This document shows positions 36,762 through 45,691 of a stretch of DNA of 64,000 bases, in pieces. The position numbers and the translations under genes were made by a program. The stretch covers positions 1-64,000 of the forward strand of contig DJPI01000076.1 of assembly GCA_002438505.1 (NCBI GenBank), in the 5' to 3' direction. The notes below the pieces were generated by a model that had not been told where the DNA came from, did no database searches, and saw nothing but the letters and a program-made list of their open reading frames with translations. This DNA is from Ruminococcaceae bacterium UBA6416. GTDB taxonomy: Bacteria; Bacillota; Clostridia; Oscillospirales; Acutalibacteraceae. The number at the start of each line of letters is the position of its first letter. Positions within the stretch are counted from its first letter, which is position 1.

Positions 36762-37619
36762 TCAAACCCGGCGTTCAATAAGCTTGTTAAGGAGAATATC
36801 CGTAAAGCTGTCCGCCTTTATTCTTATTATTTTTGAATTTCTGTGAGCACGTCTTATGAGCACCTTGCTCTCCGGAGTGACTTCAACGGCGCTTTCGCCA
36901 TCGCAGCTCAAAAGCGGAAAACAAAGGCCGCAGTTTTTCACCGAAAGCTCAATTTTGGTTTCCGGCCTAAATATTATTGACCTTGAAAACAGCGAATGAG
37001 TGCAAATCGGCGTTGTAATAATACTTTCGATTGACGGATCAACAACAGGGCCGCCCGAGGAAAGCGAATAAGCCGTTGAGCCGGTCGGAGTTGCAACAAT
37101 AAGGCCGTCTGCGTGATATGTGTAAGACTCCTTGCTGTCGCAAACAACATTGATGTCACACATTCGCATTGACACTCCGCGCGCTATGACAACATCGTTG
37201 AGGCAATAATGCTTTCCGGAAAGTTTTCCGTTCACATAATGCTCCGCACAAAGCATCATTCTGCGGTCAATTTCATAGTTTCCTTCAACAAGCTTTGAAA
37301 GCAGGTGCAATTCCTGCTTTTCAAGTCCGGCAAGGAAGCCCAGATTCCCGGCGTTGATTCCGAGAATTTCTTTATCATACTTTGCGGCATCGTGCGCAGC
37401 GTGAATGAATGTTCCGTCTCCGCCGATTGCAATCAGGATATCACAAGACTCGACCGCTGAATCATTTTCTTCAAAAGTCACATCAAAGCTCTTGAAAGTT
37501 TCACGCTGCTCAACAGGCAGCGAGACCTCGCCGCCGAGCCGTTTAAGTTCTTTAATAACATTGCAGGTGACCTCGTATGCATGAGTTCTTGTTAGATTCA
37601 CATGAATGGCAAATTTCAT
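36762..37619 (-). CDS. nadK: NAD kinase
   Basis: Phosphorylates NAD to NADP; 285 aa. GGDGTFIHAAHDA near residue 65 (the catalytic GGDG motif), GINAGNLGFLAGL near 88, and the conserved STAYSLSSGGPVVDPS near 185. ATG 37619 has GGAGGTG five bases upstream and overlaps the tlyA stop by four bases (ATGA). It supplies the NADP that the transhydrogenase encoded at the left of the window would reduce. Confidence 0.95.
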   Translation of the reverse strand: MKFAIHVNLTRTHAYEVTCNVIKELKRLGGEVSLPVEQRETFKSFDVTFEENDSAVESCDILIAIGGDGTFIHAAHDAAKYDKEILGINAGNLGFLAGLEKQELHLLSKLVEGNYEIDRRMMLCAEHYVNGKLSGKHYCLNDVVIARGVSMRMCDINVVCDSKESYTYHADGLIVATPTGSTAYSLSSGGPVVDPSIESIITTPICTHSLFSRSIIFRPETKIELSVKNCGLCFPLLSCDGESAVEVTPESKVLIRRAHRNSKIIRIKADSFTDILLNKLIERRV

Positions 37620-38431
37620 TTTGCACCTCCGAGACTGCAATGCGAATTTTCAACAATTTCCGGTGAGGAAAGTGCAACGCAATCCTCGCCTTTTTCGTCA
37701 TTTCTGATATATATGAGGTATTCAATGTTTCCCTGCGGACCCTTTATTGGAGAAAAGTCAAGATTAAGCACCGAGAAGCCGCCTTCAAGAACAAACTGTC
37801 TGATGTTTTCAACAACTTCAACATGGGTTGAAACCTCACGCACAACGCCTTTTTTTCCAACCTTTTCCCTTCCGGCCTCAAACTGAGGCTTGATGAGGCA
37901 CACAGCTTCCCCGTTTGCCTTCAGAAGCTCTTTCATAACAGGAATTATTAACTTAAGAGATATGAAAGAAACATCAACGCTTGCAAAGTCAATGGGCAGC
38001 GGAATAACTTCCTTTGTAACATGGCGGAAATTTGTTCGTTCAAGGTTAACAACTCTTTCATCCGTACGCAGCTTCCATGCAAGCTGGCCGTATCCGACAT
38101 CGATCGAGTATACTTTAACAGCGCCGTTTTGGAGCATACAATCTGTAAATCCGCCCGTTGAAGCACCAATATCCATGCAGGTTTTTCCCTCAAGCGAAAG
38201 CCCAAACTGCTTCACGGCCTTTTCAAGCTTATATCCGCCGCGGCTGACATAGGGCATTTTTTCTCCTCTGACCTCAATGCAGTCGCTTTCCTTAACATTT
38301 TCACCGGCTTTTGTCACTTTGTTGTTGTTGACATAGACCTGTCCGGCCATAATGAGCGCCTTAGCCCTTTCGCGGCTTTCGGCAAAGCCTTTTTCAAAAA
38401 GTACAATATCGAGTCTAGCTTTTTCCGTCAC
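37616..38431 (-). CDS. tlyA: TlyA family rRNA methyltransferase / hemolysin-like protein
   Basis: 271 aa. N-terminal S4 RNA-binding domain (ARLDIVLFEKGFAESRERAKALIMAGQVYVN), then an FtsJ-like SAM domain with DIGASTGGFTDCML near 84 and a KDKE-type catalytic set including KPQFEAG near 185. Mycobacterial TlyA makes 2'-O-methylcytidines in 16S and 23S rRNA; the Firmicutes YqxC target is less sure. GTG start directly follows the dxs TAA, with GAGG eight bases upstream. Confidence 0.92.
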   Translation of the reverse strand: MTEKARLDIVLFEKGFAESRERAKALIMAGQVYVNNNKVTKAGENVKESDCIEVRGEKMPYVSRGGYKLEKAVKQFGLSLEGKTCMDIGASTGGFTDCMLQNGAVKVYSIDVGYGQLAWKLRTDERVVNLERTNFRHVTKEVIPLPIDFASVDVSFISLKLIIPVMKELLKANGEAVCLIKPQFEAGREKVGKKGVVREVSTHVEVVENIRQFVLEGGFSVLNLDFSPIKGPQGNIEYLIYIRNDEKGEDCVALSSPEIVENSHCSLGGAK

Positions 38432-40291
38432 TTAAAAGTCCTCACTTATTTTACTAACTATTCCATCGGTGTCAAGGCCGTAGTCATGAAAAAGCTCATC
38501 AACCGAAGCCTGGCTTACAAACCTGTCATTGACGGCTGTCAAAGAGAATTTGCCTTTATAGCCGCGTTCAAGAAGCCGGAGAGCGGTTCTTTCACCTATG
38601 CCTCCGCTCCTTATGCCCTCTTCAAAGAAGAAAACTTTTTCTGCTTTTTCCATCAGGTCAATCGCGTCTTCCGGAAGCGGCTTAATTCTGTTGAGCGAAA
38701 TCAACAGCACGTTTATGTTCCTCAGTGAGAGCTCATCAACCGCTCTTATTGCCTGAGACGTCACTCGGCCATAGGTCACAATGCAAACCGGTGAATTCTT
38801 GTCTCCGTATGTTGAAAACTCAACGCAGTCATAGCGCAAAACGGAAACATTTTTGTTCTGTCCTCCGCGCGGATACCGCACGGCAACAGCGTATTTATCG
38901 GAATTAACAGCATTGTTGATGTCCGCTTCAAGTGAGCGGTAACAGCATGGAGAATATATGATAATGTCCGGTATTGTTGACAAAAAGGCAACATCCATAA
39001 GTCCGTTATGAGTTTCACCGTCCTCGCCGACAAAACCGGCACGGTCGATTGCAAAAATAACCTTGAGCTTTTGCAGTGAGATATCATGAACAATCTGATC
39101 ATAACAGCGTTGAAAAAAGGTTGAATAAACCGCAAAAACAGGAATCATTCCTTTTTTTGCAAGCCCGCTCGCAAAAGTTACCGCGTGTTCCTCGGCAATG
39201 CCGACATCAAAGAATCGGTCAGGAAAGCTTTTGCGGAAACATTCGAGTCCGGTTCCAAGCCCCATGGCGGCAGTAATTGCACAAATTGATTTATTATTCG
39301 GAGCGTAAGCGCAAAGATATTCACCAAGCTTATCGGAAAAGCAATCCGGGGAGGCTTTTGTTTTTCCTGTTAAAAGGTCAAAAGATCCAACGCCGTGGAA
39401 CCTGCTGGGATCATCCTCGGCAAATTTATATCCCTTGCCCTTAATTGTGTTGACATGAAGCAAAACGGGCGCATTGACTTTTTTTGCCGCCTCAAGCGCA
39501 TCAATAAGAACGGGAATATTGTGTCCGTCAATGGGTCCCATATATCTGTATCCGAGGTCTTCAAAAAAAGTGCTCTGGGAATAAAGCTTATTTTTAAGAT
39601 CCGTTTTAAGATCATAGAGCCTTTTTGTAATCTTTTTTCCAACATTCGGAATTCTATTTAATGTTTTTTCTGTTGAGGCTTTAAGATTGTAGTATCCGGG
39701 TTTTGAGCGAATGACGGCAAGATATTTCGCAAATGAGCCGACATTTTCTGATATTGACATCTTATTGTCGTTAAGAATAATTATATGCTTTGTTTTGCTG
39801 CGGCCTCCGTTATTCAGTGCCTCATACACCATACCTCCGGTGAACGAACCGTCGCCGATAACCGTGACGGTATAAGCATCATTTCCGAGCAGACGGTTGG
39901 CTGTTGCAATGCCGAGACCGGCGGAAACCGAGGTTGAGCTGTGGCCTGAATAAAAAGTGTCATGCTCGCTTTCATTCGGTCTGCAAAAACCGGAAAGGCC
40001 GCCCTTTTTTCTGAGTGTATCAAATTTGTCATAGCGCCCGGTGATAAGCTTATGAGCATAGCACTGATGGCCAACATCAAAAACAATGCTGTCACGCGGG
40101 GAATCAAACACACTGTGAAGCGCAACCGTCAGTTCAACGGCACCGAGATTAGAGGAAAGGTGGCCTCCGTTTTTTGAAACCGTTTCAAGCATTTTCTGCC
40201 TTATCTCAAAGCAGAGTTCATAAAGCTGCTGCGTGTTCATCTTTTTAATGTCTGACGGTGCTTTAACGCCTGAAAGAAGTCTGTATTCCAT
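38432..40291 (-). CDS. dxs: 1-deoxy-D-xylulose-5-phosphate synthase
   Basis: Thiamine-diphosphate enzyme that starts the MEP isoprenoid pathway from pyruvate and glyceraldehyde 3-phosphate. 619 aa, full length. Seen: GGHLSSNLGAVELTVALH near 42, DVGHQCYAHKLITG near 72, the ThDP motif GDGSFTGGMVYEALNN near 145, the transketolase-like DVGIAEEHAVTFASGLA near 350, and a C-terminal domain. Also feeds thiamine and pyridoxal synthesis. Seven bases after ispA, as in many Firmicutes. Confidence 0.96.
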   Translation of the reverse strand: MEYRLLSGVKAPSDIKKMNTQQLYELCFEIRQKMLETVSKNGGHLSSNLGAVELTVALHSVFDSPRDSIVFDVGHQCYAHKLITGRYDKFDTLRKKGGLSGFCRPNESEHDTFYSGHSSTSVSAGLGIATANRLLGNDAYTVTVIGDGSFTGGMVYEALNNGGRSKTKHIIILNDNKMSISENVGSFAKYLAVIRSKPGYYNLKASTEKTLNRIPNVGKKITKRLYDLKTDLKNKLYSQSTFFEDLGYRYMGPIDGHNIPVLIDALEAAKKVNAPVLLHVNTIKGKGYKFAEDDPSRFHGVGSFDLLTGKTKASPDCFSDKLGEYLCAYAPNNKSICAITAAMGLGTGLECFRKSFPDRFFDVGIAEEHAVTFASGLAKKGMIPVFAVYSTFFQRCYDQIVHDISLQKLKVIFAIDRAGFVGEDGETHNGLMDVAFLSTIPDIIIYSPCCYRSLEADINNAVNSDKYAVAVRYPRGGQNKNVSVLRYDCVEFSTYGDKNSPVCIVTYGRVTSQAIRAVDELSLRNINVLLISLNRIKPLPEDAIDLMEKAEKVFFFEEGIRSGGIGERTALRLLERGYKGKFSLTAVNDRFVSQASVDELFHDYGLDTDGIVSKISEDF

Positions 40292-40298
40292 CTATCAA

Positions 40299-41180
40299 TC
40301 AATTCCTTCGTGACAAGAGCTTTGTGGAAAAATCTTTGAGATATTCAGCGTCATCGCCAAAAAATTCGAGGTTCTTAAGAGCTTCAGCAGTGAGCTTCTT
40401 TGCAAATATCTGAGACATTTCAAGTCCAAGGAGCGAAACATAAGTTGACTTTTCGCTTTCGGCATCACTGCCTATCGGTTTTCCTAAGGTCTCCTCGTTT
40501 CCGATAACGTCAAGAATATCATCAACAACCTGGAAGGCCTGTCCGAGCTTTTCGGCAAAAGTTGCTGCGGCTTTTTTTGATTCAGCGGTTCCGTGAGCCG
40601 CAATGACCCCCATCACACAGGAAGCCTTGATGAGTGCGCCGGTTTTAAGCCTGTCCATCTTTTCAAGAGTTTCACTTGAAATTTGAATACCTTCGCTTTC
40701 AAGGTCAATAACCTGTCCGCCGATCATTCCGCCGTTACCTGCACCTTCAGCAAGAACGGAAAGCGCCTCAAGCGTCATCTCCGGGTCTTTTTTTGCCGCC
40801 GGTGAGCCAAGAACGCTTGAAAAGGCATATGTCAAAAGGCTGTCACCGGCAAGAAGAGCAAAATGCTCTTTGAATTTAATGTGGCATGACGGCTTGCCGC
40901 GCCGCATGTCATCGTTATCCATGCACGGAAGATCATCATGAATGAGCGAATAGGTATGAATCATTTCAACGGCACAGGCAAACGGAAGCGCCGATTTAAC
41001 ATCTCCGCCACAAAGACGGCAGAACTCAAGCAAAAGTAAAGGACGGATTCTTTTTCCTCCGTTTCGGACGCTATACCTCATAGCCTCGGAAACAACATTA
41101 TCGCCGCACTTTTCAAGTGAATCCTCAAGCGCCGCGTTAATCATTTTTGTATATTCATCGGTTGTATATTTTTTATTCAT
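40299..41180 (-). CDS. ispA: polyprenyl (farnesyl/geranyl) diphosphate synthase
   Basis: Condenses isopentenyl diphosphate with allylic diphosphates; 293 aa, IspA-type. First Asp-rich motif LIHDDLPCMDNDDMRRG near 82-98 (DDxxxxD), second QVVDDILDVIGNEE near 225 (DDxxD), GGKRIRP near 47, and the lysine-containing KTGAL near 195. I use ATG 41180 behind a GGTGAGG purine stretch; it overlaps xseB by eight bases. The longer frame to 41279 is inside xseB. Confidence 0.93.
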   Translation of the reverse strand: MNKKYTTDEYTKMINAALEDSLEKCGDNVVSEAMRYSVRNGGKRIRPLLLLEFCRLCGGDVKSALPFACAVEMIHTYSLIHDDLPCMDNDDMRRGKPSCHIKFKEHFALLAGDSLLTYAFSSVLGSPAAKKDPEMTLEALSVLAEGAGNGGMIGGQVIDLESEGIQISSETLEKMDRLKTGALIKASCVMGVIAAHGTAESKKAAATFAEKLGQAFQVVDDILDVIGNEETLGKPIGSDAESEKSTYVSLLGLEMSQIFAKKLTAEALKNLEFFGDDAEYLKDFSTKLLSRRN

Positions 41181-41379
41181 CTTCCTCACCGCCTGCAAGA
41201 GATGAAAGTTCAACAACTTTCTGTTTTGCGCTTTCAAGAGCTTTGTTGCAAAAAGCAACAAGATGAACGCCCTCTTCATAAAGCTTCATTGACATTTCAA
41301 GATCGGCCTCTCCGCTTTCAAGGCTTTCGGTAATCTCCTTAAGGCGGAGAAGCGCCGTGTCAAAATTGTATGTATCCAT
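41173..41379 (-). CDS. xseB: exodeoxyribonuclease VII small subunit
   Basis: 68 aa helical protein that with XseA degrades single-stranded DNA. FDTALLRLKEITESLESGEADLEMSMKLYEEGVHL is the family core. AAAGGA ten bases before ATG 41379; starts three bases after xseA and overlaps ispA by eight bases. Confidence 0.94.
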   Translation of the reverse strand: MDTYNFDTALLRLKEITESLESGEADLEMSMKLYEEGVHLVAFCNKALESAKQKVVELSSLAGGEEDE

Positions 41380-41382
41380 TAT

Positions 41383-42606
41383 TTACTGTTCCTTTCGGTT
41401 TTTGTTTTCAATAACGTCAGTCACGGTGCACCGCAGTTCACCGTCCGAAAGACGGATGCCGATATTATCACCGGGAGATATAAGCGCAACGCTTTTGATT
41501 GTGTCACCCCGCTCATCAAATGCCGCAGCAAAGCCGCGTTCAAGCGTTTTCAGCGGACTGACACTTTCAAGACGAGAGGCGTATGAGACAGTTTCACGCT
41601 GAAAGCGCAAAAAAGCATGGGCAACAGCCGTGTTCATACGCTGAGCAAACATTGCGGAAAAATCTGAATACTGTGTTATTCTCTTGAGCGGACTCATTGC
41701 GGAAAAGCGTTTTTCGTTCTCAGCAAGAATCGCCTTGTTTTCACTGATTTTTGAAAGGACTGCACCTGTCATTGAATCAAGAATCTTGTCAAGCGTATAT
41801 AAAAATTCGCGATAATCGGGCACTGCAATTTCCGCTGCCGCAGAAGGAGTCGGAGCGCGCCGGTCGCTGACAAAATCCGCAATGGTATAGTCTGTCTCGT
41901 GGCCGACAGCCGAAATTATCGGGATATCGGAATCATATATAGCGTGAGCAACCGATTCCTCGTTAAACGCCCAGAGGTCTTCAATCGAGCCGCCGCCGCG
42001 TCCGACAATCAGAACATCGCAGGCTTTGAGTTTATTAAATTTTTCAATGGCGGAGACAATCTGAGGTGCTGCGCTGTCACCCTGAACCGCAACAGGTTCA
42101 AAAACAACAGTCGCAAGCGGATAACGCCGCTCAAGAACCGTCAGAATATCATGAACCGCAGCTCCGGTCGGAGAGGTTATCACGCCGATTCTTTCCGGAA
42201 ACTGCGGAAGCGGCTTTTTGTGCTCATCAGAGAACATTCCTTGTTCAAACAGCTTCTTTTTAAGCTGTTCAAACGCAAGATTCAGTGCGCCCTGTCCGTC
42301 CGGTATCATATCTTCACAGTAGAGCTGATAAACACCGTCCCTCTCAAAGACCGAGATGTTGCCTCTAATGATCACTCTCATTCCGTTTTCAGGCTCAAAG
42401 CGGACTCTTTCCGCAGCGGAACGGAACATCACGGCTTTAATTGCCGCGTTTGAATCTTTCAGCGTGAAATAATAATGACCGGTTCGATAATGATTGGTAA
42501 AATTTGAAATTTCACCGCTTACATATATGTTTTTAAGATTAAAGTCTGAATCGACTATTGATTTAATATAGGTATTAATCTGTGAAACGGTTAAAACAGT
42601 TGACAT
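41383..42606 (-). CDS. xseA: exodeoxyribonuclease VII large subunit
   Basis: 407 aa, catalytic subunit. N-terminal OB-fold (IYVSGEISNFTNHYRTGHYYFTLKD), then catalytic-domain motifs RIGVITSPTGAAVHDIL near 138, GRGGGSIEDLWAFNEE near 200, and GHETDYTIADFVSDRRAPTPSAAAE near 240, with a helical C-terminus. ATG 42606 overlaps the TsaD-like stop by one base (TGATG). Confidence 0.95.
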   Translation of the reverse strand: MSTVLTVSQINTYIKSIVDSDFNLKNIYVSGEISNFTNHYRTGHYYFTLKDSNAAIKAVMFRSAAERVRFEPENGMRVIIRGNISVFERDGVYQLYCEDMIPDGQGALNLAFEQLKKKLFEQGMFSDEHKKPLPQFPERIGVITSPTGAAVHDILTVLERRYPLATVVFEPVAVQGDSAAPQIVSAIEKFNKLKACDVLIVGRGGGSIEDLWAFNEESVAHAIYDSDIPIISAVGHETDYTIADFVSDRRAPTPSAAAEIAVPDYREFLYTLDKILDSMTGAVLSKISENKAILAENEKRFSAMSPLKRITQYSDFSAMFAQRMNTAVAHAFLRFQRETVSYASRLESVSPLKTLERGFAAAFDERGDTIKSVALISPGDNIGIRLSDGELRCTVTDVIENKNRKEQ

Positions 42607-43556
42607 CAAAAACTTCTCTCCGCTTTCATTTTTCCTTTCAGATACCCGATGATGGCAACGCCTGCAGCGTTATCGCACGAAAACTCGGGCTTTGCAAAAA
42701 TTGCATTGTATTTTTTTCTGAATCTTTCGCTGATTATTGAATTGGACATCACGCCGCCGGAATAAACAAGCGGTAAATTTCCGTATTTTTCAATTATGCG
42801 CTCTGTCATGCTTTCAAGTGCTGTAGAGATATAGTCGATGCAAAACTTGGCCGTATCGCACGGTGCTTCACCGGTATCGACCATTTTTCTGCATTTGTTT
42901 TCAAGACCCGAAAGCGAGCAGTCATTGCCTTTCATTGAAGCTTTGATTTTAAAGTGTTTTTTGCTTTGGCAGGCAAGAAAATCAAGTTCCTTTCCGCACG
43001 GAAATGAGAGGCCGAGCATCAGTCCGACACGGTCAACGGCTTGACCGGCTTTAAGATCAAGTGAACCGGCAATTTTTTTGCAGACAAAAACTTCATTTTC
43101 ATCGGGCTTTGCCAAAAGAGCTTCTGTTGTTCCGCCGGAAAGATGAAAGGCAATAAACTCCTTTTCCGTTAAATCGAGCCGCCCGGCGCTGAACAAAGCG
43201 GCAGCAATGTGGCCGTTTTGATGCGCGGTTTCAAAAAACGGAACGCCCGCTGCAAGCGCAACACAATGCGCCGCGGTTTTTCCAACAAGGAAGCAAGGCA
43301 TATAGGAATCTTCACGAAGGCAGGGCCGCACTGAAGCGCAGACCCCGTCAACGGTGAATTTTTCATGTTCCGTAAGTTTTTCAAAAACCCGGCCGAGCTG
43401 AACGGTGTGATGAAAAACGGCATCGCTCTGTCGCAGACCTTTTTCACCCGGCTTCACCGGAAGAAGAAGCTTCTTTTGAATGATACGTCCTTCTTTTGGA
43501 AAGTACACGGCAACGGAAGTTGTGTAATTACTCGTGTCAAAACCGATATATGCCAT
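42606..43556 (-). CDS. TsaD/Kae1-like paralogue (peptidase M22 family)
   Basis: 316 aa with the ASKHA fold of the Kae1/TsaD family: IGFDTSNYTTSVAV at the N-terminus; metal-binding pair HQNGH (His112, His116) where TsaD usually has HxEGH; HLSGGTTEALL near 153 for SGGHT; SGGVMSN near 268; and SCDNAAGVAIIG near 296. TsaD proper, with TsaB and TsaE, makes t6A in tRNA, and is usually longer. This shorter form sits in the nusB-xseA cluster of Clostridia and seems a second, divergent copy. Its function is unknown. ATG 43556 overlaps the nusB stop by one base. Confidence 0.8.
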   Translation of the reverse strand: MAYIGFDTSNYTTSVAVYFPKEGRIIQKKLLLPVKPGEKGLRQSDAVFHHTVQLGRVFEKLTEHEKFTVDGVCASVRPCLREDSYMPCFLVGKTAAHCVALAAGVPFFETAHQNGHIAAALFSAGRLDLTEKEFIAFHLSGGTTEALLAKPDENEVFVCKKIAGSLDLKAGQAVDRVGLMLGLSFPCGKELDFLACQSKKHFKIKASMKGNDCSLSGLENKCRKMVDTGEAPCDTAKFCIDYISTALESMTERIIEKYGNLPLVYSGGVMSNSIISERFRKKYNAIFAKPEFSCDNAAGVAIIGYLKGKMKAERSF

Positions 43557-43960
43557 TATTCTTTCGACTTCTTCGCAATGGAACCGAGAACGCCGTTGAT
43601 ATATGACGCATCATCGGCCGTTGCATATTTTTTTCCAATTTCAACCGCTTCGTTAATGACAACACCAACAGGAATCTTTTCCTCGCCAAAGAGCAATTCA
43701 TAGACCGCAAGCCTCATAATTGCCGATGCAACACGCGAAATACGCTTTGCAGACCAACCGACAAGATTTCTGCTAATTGTTTCATCAATGGCCTCAAGGT
43801 TTTCAAAAATGCCTTTTGTTGTCCGGATAACATAGTTGTTGGTTTCAAAGAACTCAGATTCCTGCGCGGATTCGATTATGTCGCCGAGCGGCGTGTCACT
43901 AAGAAAACTCTTTTCAAATGTAATTATAAACGCAACTTCTCTTGCCTCGTGTCGTGTCAT
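43556..43960 (-). CDS. nusB: transcription antitermination factor NusB
   Basis: 134 aa all-helical protein that binds boxA RNA with S10 and stops premature termination of rRNA transcription. MTRHEAREVAFIITFEKSF at the N-terminus and the C-terminal IPVGVVINEAVEIGKKYATADDASYINGVLG are the family signatures. ATG 43960 with GGAAGGA upstream; ATG-like starts further up (43996) are unlikely. First gene of a ten-gene run ending in recN. Confidence 0.94.
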   Translation of the reverse strand: MTRHEAREVAFIITFEKSFLSDTPLGDIIESAQESEFFETNNYVIRTTKGIFENLEAIDETISRNLVGWSAKRISRVASAIMRLAVYELLFGEEKIPVGVVINEAVEIGKKYATADDASYINGVLGSIAKKSKE

Positions 43961-44015
43961 ATTGTTTTTTCCTTCCGTGTTTTTTGCATAACGCACGTCT
44001 GTATGCGGTGTTTCA

Positions 44016-44039
44016 ATGCAAAAAGATACATTTTTGCAT
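44016..44039 (-). terminator. hairpin in the nusB leader
   Basis: ATGCAAAAA and TTTTTGCAT around six bases. It lies downstream of the nusB promoter, so it may be an attenuator-like leader hairpin or a weak end for spoIIIAH transcripts. Confidence 0.35.
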
Positions 44040-44052
44040 TATTCGAGCTTAT

Positions 44053-44080
44053 ATTATACCACAAATTTTAAAACAGGCAA
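44053..44080 (-). promoter_or_regulatory. promoter of the nusB operon
   Basis: On the minus strand: TTGCCT (44075-44080), 16-base spacer ending TGG, perfect TATAAT (44053-44058), i.e. an extended -10. It separates the vegetative operon from spoIIIAH, whose stop codon is adjacent. Confidence 0.7.
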
Positions 44081-44653
44081 CTACTTTGCCTCAATTATTG
44101 TCAAATTTTCAGGCGAAATCGGCGTATTATTTTCAATAATCTCTGTGATTTGAAGAATTGCACTGTCATTAAGCTTTCCGTTTTCAATTATTACCTGCGC
44201 TTTTTCGCTGTTGATTATCACAACACACTCGCCGCCGAGTTTTGCCTTAATCAGCTCTTCACAGTCATTTTGCGCCTTGAGGGAGTTTTGAAACTGCTCA
44301 AGCAGTGAATTAAGTTTTGTTTTTTCATCATCGGTGAATTTTTCATTTTTGATGAGTTTTTCAATTTTATCCTCAATTTCATCTTTAACATTTTTTTGCT
44401 CAAGCTTAGCAGAGGCAAAGTATTCGGCGTTTGAAGTCACTGCGGTTGTGTCCTCAGCAACGCCGCTTGCGCCGACAAGCATTGAATCGCCGAGATTCTG
44501 TTTTTTTGTTTCATCCTGCTGAACGGTTGATGTTTTCGCGGCAGCGGAATCATTTTTCGGCTTTGAGTAATACCAATTCACCGTTACGGCCGCAGCGAGC
44601 GCCACAACCAGCGTTGCTGCAAGAATCTGTTTCTTTTTGACAAACATGCTCAT
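44081..44653 (-). CDS. spoIIIAH: stage III sporulation protein AH
   Basis: 190 aa. One N-terminal membrane helix (about 9-27), then a charged extracellular domain with a C-terminal YscJ/FliF-like ring-building fold (ECVVIINSEKAQVIIENGKLNDSAILQITEII). In Bacillus it sits in the mother-cell membrane and binds forespore SpoIIQ across the intermembrane space, part of the feeding tube needed for sigma-G activity. GGAGG eight bases before ATG 44653. Last gene of spoIIIA. Confidence 0.92.
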   Translation of the reverse strand: MSMFVKKKQILAATLVVALAAAVTVNWYYSKPKNDSAAAKTSTVQQDETKKQNLGDSMLVGASGVAEDTTAVTSNAEYFASAKLEQKNVKDEIEDKIEKLIKNEKFTDDEKTKLNSLLEQFQNSLKAQNDCEELIKAKLGGECVVIINSEKAQVIIENGKLNDSAILQITEIIENNTPISPENLTIIEAK

Positions 44654-44666
44654 GTGTGTTTCCTCC

Positions 44667-45203
44667 TTATCCGGCTTTGCGGACTACACTGATATTGGTT
44701 GAATTTATATCAAACAGCGCGCTGACTGTTTCAACAATGCGCTGCTTAATAACGCTGTCATCCGCACCATCGCAAGCTATTGCAACTCCGCAGACTCGTG
44801 GATATACGCTTTTTGTTATAAGACCGTTTTCTCCTTTGTCATTTTCAACAATAATATATTTGCTTTTTGTTTTCTGCGCTGTTTCTTTTTCGCTTTTTTC
44901 AACATCTTCATCCGTATCCTTTGCAAAAACTTCCTCTTTTGAAGAATCAAAAGTAAGCATCACCTCTGCCCGGCCTGCGCCCTCAATGCTTTCAACAAGC
45001 GTTCTTAGCTTTTGTTCAGTCATTTCTTCATATGACGAGGCTGAGCTTTCATCTGCCTTCACGGTGCCTTTTGAGACAGGCTTAAGTTCCGACAAAAAGA
45101 TAAGTGCCATTCCAAGAACACCAACGGCAATAATTAACAGAACTCTCTTGTCCTCTTTGATTTTTTTCAAAAGCTTTTCTTTAAAATCTGAAATGTCTTT
45201 CAT
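44667..45203 (-). CDS. spoIIIAG: stage III sporulation protein AG
   Basis: 178 aa: one membrane helix (about 22-38) and an extracellular domain ending in CGVAIACDGADDSVIKQRIVETVSALFDINSTNISVV, the ring-building motif of SpoIIIAG, which forms a large ring in the intermembrane space. A Ser/Glu/Lys-rich insert lies between. AAGGAG six bases before ATG. Eleven bases after spoIIIAF. Confidence 0.92.
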   Translation of the reverse strand: MKDISDFKEKLLKKIKEDKRVLLIIAVGVLGMALIFLSELKPVSKGTVKADESSASSYEEMTEQKLRTLVESIEGAGRAEVMLTFDSSKEEVFAKDTDEDVEKSEKETAQKTKSKYIIVENDKGENGLITKSVYPRVCGVAIACDGADDSVIKQRIVETVSALFDINSTNISVVRKAG

Positions 45204-45214
45204 CGGCTTCTCCT

Positions 45215-45691
45215 TCAGCGGTTTCCGTCCGCTTTGTTTATAATTTCAAGTTTACCGGAATCTCCGCATATTTCTCTGACAGCCGTTTTTATTCTTGTAT
45301 TGTTCGCGCTTTTTTCGGAAACAACGGTAACACTCTGAATTATGCAGTCATTATCACAGACGATGTCAATCGAATCAACAGTCACACCCATTTCCTCAAG
45401 CTTTCGTTTGGCTGCGGTTTCATAGCCGTTTTCGGCAACTTTTTTTGCTGCATCTTCGCTTTGCTTTTGATACTCACCATCAGTCTTTCCAAAACTTTGA
45501 ACATCTTCAAAAAAGTCAAAATCAGTTCCGGCTTTTGAAGCAAACGGAGATATTACGGCGCAAACAATAACAACACCCACCAGCGTCATAAACGCGGCTT
45601 TTGTTTTTCCCGGCGGCAAAAGCGCGGTAAACACTGCGCTCATTATCGCGGTTGCCGCAACAAGGGCCGTCCAGCCTTTAATTGCATCCAT
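45215..45691 (-). CDS. spoIIIAF: stage III sporulation protein AF
   Basis: 158 aa: two N-terminal membrane helices (about 8-50) and a soluble domain with a ring-building-like fold (VTVDSIDIVCDNDCIIQSVTVV). Part of the SpoIIIA apparatus. Its ATG overlaps the spoIIIAE stop by one base (TGATG). GGAGG a few bases upstream inside spoIIIAE. Confidence 0.92.
   Translation of the reverse strand: MDAIKGWTALVAATAIMSAVFTALLPPGKTKAAFMTLVGVVIVCAVISPFASKAGTDFDFFEDVQSFGKTDGEYQKQSEDAAKKVAENGYETAAKRKLEEMGVTVDSIDIVCDNDCIIQSVTVVSEKSANNTRIKTAVREICGDSGKLEIINKADGNR

Noticed and set aside
44656..45243. 195-codon Ser/Phe-rich ORF on the plus strand
   Set aside because: Antisense to spoIIIAG and its junction with spoIIIAF; low-complexity composition typical of a shadow.
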